Source of the DNA: Isoetes taiwanensis
Taxonomy: Eukaryota; Streptophyta; Lycopodiopsida; Isoetales; Isoetaceae
DNA: 64,000 nt
Assembly (NCBI GenBank): GCA_021234155.1
Contig: JAJEKV010000017.1
Coordinates: forward strand, 15,641,455-15,705,454
Direction of reading: 5' to 3'
Shown one piece after another: positions 60,476-64,000 of this stretch (position 1 is its first letter; the number at the start of each line of letters is the position of its first letter). The notes beneath the pieces are model-generated. The model had not been told where the DNA came from and made no database searches. It worked only from the letters and a program-made list of their open reading frames with translations. The position numbers were made by a program, and so were the translations under genes.

Positions 60476-62240
60476 ATCCCTTATGCCAAAAATAAACGCG
60501 TTCTACTTCTAACAATTTATTCATCCTTCATTTTTCCTTGCGTTCTACTTCCTAACAATTTATTCATCCTTTTATTTTCCTTGGATTCATTTTTTGAAAA
60601 GTACGGCGTTTGCTATCATGAAAAAGAGGGTGAGGTTGCAGCGATAGCGAGTTGCTTCATAAAGTAGCGATAGTACTCTAGGATACAGTTTTTTCCCCCT
60701 CCTTCTTAAAATGCATTTTCAAGAAAAATGCATTGGCGATGTTGTCGTTAGGCTGCTAGAAATATTATATTGATAGATTCTGGATGATCATTTAGGTTGG
60801 AGGCTTGCTTACATGCATTCATGTGGCTGCATAGTGGAGTTTTCATTTTGCTTACAGCATCACGAATCTTCAGCGCCATCTGGGTCCATTGGATCAAGAA
60901 TTTGGTTGGTAAGCTATATGTTGTCTTGTCTTGTAAATGGGCCTTATTGTAAATGGCTTTTAAATCGATCAACATTATCCTCCATATTCTATTTCGCGGA
61001 GGCATATAGAAGAAATCGAGGCACCAACCCACCTCACGAAACTCACAGCTCACAGCAGAAATGGGAAGCTCATGCGGGGTTGTGGGTAGGACCTTCAAAG
61101 CGTAGCTCTGTTTCCTATGCCATTTATTTAGCTATTATGTTGGCAGACTCATTTTTGTGATCACCCGAAGATTGATGCGGCATCACGGAGCCAAACTTCT
61201 ACGGATGATCTTTGCAGTTGGATGCTTCAAATTCCATTGCTTGCTTTTATACATTTTGACACATTGTTTTCCACTACTACGCTCTTCCAATTATGAAAAC
61301 ATTTCTGCATCAAGGGTTGTTATTTGAAACACGAGGCTTCACGTCTGTAGATGTTGTATCGATCTGGACCTAGGGGGTGATCCTTTTAAAGTTGTATGCC
61401 AAGTTATTAGCATGTGTGTGATATTTTACGTGCTTACTTTCTTTCATGGATATCTTCCACTTGAACTAAATTTGTTTTGTAATACATTTTATCATTGTTG
61501 TTTACCACGGTTTGGAAATGGTGAAGGTTCTTGTATGGTGGATTTTTTTATTTGCGATTAAAATAATATGGAATCTTGTTTCATCGGGGATTAAGATTGG
61601 AGCAGGGATTCCGTTTCAATAAGGCAATGTTATCTAGGTTTAATTGTCCTCTAGCTATGATTTAGAATTAGAACAAGTTTTCTCCATAAACCCACGGCAA
61701 GTACATCGGTATAAATGGAGCCCCTCATTTTGTGATGCGTACTTTGGGCTTGCTAAATCAATGCGCAACTTTACCTTGAGTTATCCTTCTTGTTCTTGCT
61801 ATTTGGTTCTTCCTTTTATTTCCCTTTTCTTTGGATCACGATTGCTTATATTAGAGGAGGTATAAGAAGAAAATCCGGCACCAACGTGAAACTCACAGGT
61901 TAAGTGAATGGGCTCATCGTTAGGTAGTGGGACTATTCAAGTCTAGCTCACATTTTGTTATGCCATTTATTTAGCTAATGTTTATAAGCAGGGTTGCTTT
62001 GTTTGTTATCACGGAGATCTTGGTGGGATCACGGAGCGGACTACGAATAATGCTTGGTAGCTTGTGGTTAGAGTGGAATGCTTCCGATGCCATTAATACA
62101 TAATAGGAACATGTACATCCTAAAGTCGGCCGAGGTACGGTAAAGAGTTTCATTGGCCCTATTTTTACTTTCACTTCGATGCTAACTCTAAGCGGACCCT
62201 TGTTTTGACACACCATTTTTCTCTTTTCTACCTAAGCTGG
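60476..62240. repeat. Direct duplications: 42-bp pair and a ~300-bp pair
   Basis: 'cgttctacttc.taacaatt' with 'tattcatcctt' occurs twice in tandem at 60498-60570. A larger diverged direct repeat pairs 61000-61200 with 61862-62040. Shared phrases are 'gaa.tc.ggcaccaac', 'gaaactcaca', 'gggctcat' / 'ggaagctcat', 'tatgccatttatttagcta' and 'gatcacgg(a)g'. No recognised domain. The frame at 60813-61160 (115 codons) is not convincing. Confidence 0.6.
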
Positions 62241-62685
62241 CTGTAGCGTAAACCAAATACTGCACCAAAGAGATGAGTTCATGGAATATCGTGGAATGTA
62301 ATTTTTGGGTCTCCATGTTGAATCTGATAGATGTAATCTGAAGGAGTTGAGGTGGAGATCCCAGCTAGAGGTGATCTGTTCAGTTGGATTCATGTACTCT
62401 TGATCCATTTGAAAGTACGTATTAATATATGTTTGATGTTTAAGTACTTAAATACAAATGCAAGGTGAATTACTTTCTTCCTATGTTGGATGTGTGCTTC
62501 TATTTGATCTAAATTTCGTTGTACATATATTTCTTTTTAAAATAGATTTGTCATTGTTTTGTTTATTTTTGGAATGGTTGGGGTTCAAATCACTTGCTCC
62601 ACGATTTGTGTTCTTTGTTGAGGAAGCGGTTGAGAAAGCTGAAATATAGTGGCATAGGAATCGTACTGATATATAAAAGAAACCA

Positions 62686-62885
62686 TTCCACCCAGTTTTT
62701 AATGGTTTCAATGGTTTCAGTTCTAAAGCGTGAAATGCTAAAATATATAAAGAAACCATTCCGCAGTCTTTAATGGTTTCAATGATTTCGGTTACAAAAG
62801 CGTGAAATGCTTCAAACAATAAAACATTGTTAGCTATCATTACAATGAAGCATGAAATGCTTCCAAACAACAAAATTGTTGGTTA
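62686..62885. repeat. Subterminal tandem repeats of the TIR element
   Basis: Units of about 70-75 bp starting 'aaaccattcc' and containing 'ttaatggtttcaatg.tttc' and 'aagcgtgaaatgct' occur at 62687-62756 and 62757-62815. A third partial unit ('gaagcatgaaatgcttc.aaacaa') runs to about 62875. Such subterminal repetition is typical of CACTA/En-Spm-like and some other TIR transposons. Confidence 0.6.
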
Positions 62886-63410
62886 TCATCTTGGTTTATT
62901 AATGATAAACATCGCGGTAATACATAACAAACCATACACATTTAGGACAAAACAATTACTATAAATAATCATAATTTACATCTGTGCATTCTTGAACCAT
63001 GTGCACTTACCATGACATTTAGCCATGCTAGTATGCCACAACAATCAACACATTATAAAATCCACATAAATAGAGGCACTATATTAAACCACATCCACAA
63101 CGGCACTATATTTAAACCCACATCCCACAACCATCGTGTTAGCATACCACATTACACAGGCCATACCCTTAAAACAGCATATAATGTACCACATCAACAC
63201 CAACATGTAATACCGCTTTGACAAGCTCTACAAAGCTATGCAATTACCATGTCATAATACCATCATAACCAAACACATTACAAAGAGAACCCATTAGTTT
63301 ATACATATGGTTTTTAATGATATCAACCCACAAACATGCATTGATTTTCTAGAATAGTTTCTAGTTATAACCATGGGAAAAACCATGCGGTGTTATAATT
63401 TGAGTGCCTT
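62886..63410. other. Right subterminal region of the TIR element
   Basis: AT-rich, with recurring 'accacat.cacaac' and 'accacattacac' words at 63090-63200 that may be binding-site repeats. It ends at the right terminal repeat 63395-63411. Confidence 0.45.
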
Positions 63411-64000
63411 GTTACTTGCCTTCAATGGAGGCTCACAATAATACGTGAGCGTGTGAATACAAAGGATTAGCCGCAACATAATCATATCATAAAATACCAC
63501 CACGAGGGGTGGCACATCCATCAATTGACAACAACAAAGAATATACACATTTAATACTAGGAAAACACCCAAACCGGGGTCTACCCGGCTCGGACTCGAT
63601 GAGGGATCGTGGCGGCTAGGTCTCAAAGTCCGGCCGGACGAATACGACATGGCGTTAGTACGGCATAGAACATCGACTAGGGTTGTCCACTCCATCCGCC
63701 CCTCACATTGCACACTTTGCGGATGGAGTCGAATCCGCTATGGCATCACTATAGCCTTAGGAGCCAGCGGAGACTCAAGGCATCACCCGCCGAGCTACTC
63801 CGAGGGTTCATGGCGCCCGATCCGATGAAGGCCGGTCGGTATCCTTCGGGATCATGATGATTTCCATGGGTGAGGCTAGAGAATCGTCGCATCGGCGACC
63901 CGCATCCATACGACTTACTCACCTAAATCTACTCAAAGTGCGAGAGAGGTGCCCCATGCGAGGTCACACCACCTGCGCACCGAAGTCAGACCCATACCCG
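63411..64000 (-). mobile_element. 5' LTR of the gypsy element, second part (runs off the window)
   Basis: Resumes the LTR exactly where the first part stopped. 'cttgccttcaatggaggctc' corresponds to 39279-39295 of the left LTR. Similarity continues to the end of the window ('gtggcacatccatcaattg', 'cactttgcggatggagt', 'tttccatgggtgag', 'cttactcacctaaat'). The outer end of the LTR and its flanking duplication lie beyond 64000. Confidence 0.75.

Larger units (their letters stand above)
52839..63411. mobile_element. TIR-bearing insertion nested in the LTR, carrying a LINE and host-gene fragments
   Basis: The left end reads CAAGGCACCCAAAATTA. The right end, reverse-complemented, reads CAAGGCACTCAAATTATA, giving terminal inverted repeats of about 17 bp with a few differences, after which both ends carry 'ACCAC/ACACC' words. 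Subterminal 'aaaccactataga.gtgg' and 'aaaccattcc' repeats occur inside both ends. A second left-type end (AAGGCACCCAAAAC) lies at 55592, followed by a similar subterminal block, so two elements or an internal duplication may be present. No transposase was recognised. No target-site duplication is obvious. Contents from left: LINE, IDD-like fragment, GPAT fragment, kinase-like exon, direct repeats, subterminal repeats. Confidence 0.65.

Overview
The window is nuclear DNA from a land plant. It carries a long PLS-class pentatricopeptide-repeat gene with a DYW domain (a family almost confined to land plants), a spliced plant-type WDR91 gene, fragments resembling plant GPAT and IDD genes, and a dense mix of LINE, Ty3/gypsy, LTR, Helitron-like and TIR-type sequence. 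The large amount of decayed repeat and the style of the PPR protein suggest a big-genome vascular plant, possibly a fern. That placement is inference. No bacterial or organellar gene organisation, rRNA, tRNA or CRISPR array was recognised.

Layout. 1-1760: decayed LINE reverse transcriptase (minus strand). 1800-3740: a near-perfectly centred 2-kb inverted repeat. 6652-9811: the PPR-DYW gene (plus), with a 67-nt intron just after the start codon region. 10172-11905: unidentified exon-like blocks on the same strand. 14040-15800: a second LINE copy. 15900-30200: repeat-rich intergenic DNA with two copies of a 540-bp LTR-like unit, a polypurine tract, an array of six hairpins, a Helitron-like 3' end, a minisatellite and a 10-bp satellite of heat-shock-element-like palindromes. 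32520-38169: the WDR91-like gene (minus), for which I could build a frame-consistent model of 16 coding segments (658 aa). 39120 to beyond 64000: a large nested transposon complex.

The nested complex. A degenerate Ty3/gypsy element lies on the minus strand. Its 3' LTR is at 39120, its pol remnants are at 42600-46320, its tRNA-Met-type primer-binding site is at about 52672, and its 5' LTR starts at 52684. That 5' LTR is split at about 52839 by some 10.6 kb of foreign DNA and resumes at 63411. The insertion has matching inverted ends (CAAGGCAC...GTGCCTTG). Inside it are a plus-strand LINE with a TATTC-repeat tail, an internal second copy of the terminal motif, and a run of apparent host-gene fragments: an IDD transcription-factor C-terminal motif, a GPAT HAD-like domain without the acyltransferase half, and a receptor-kinase-like exon. 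This looks like a gene-capturing ('Pack'-type) DNA transposon and is the most interesting region of the window.

The two confident host genes are functionally unrelated: the PPR protein is predicted to be an organellar RNA C-to-U editing factor, and the WDR91 homologue is predicted to act in endosome maturation. Everything else is mobile-element debris or unassigned intergenic DNA.
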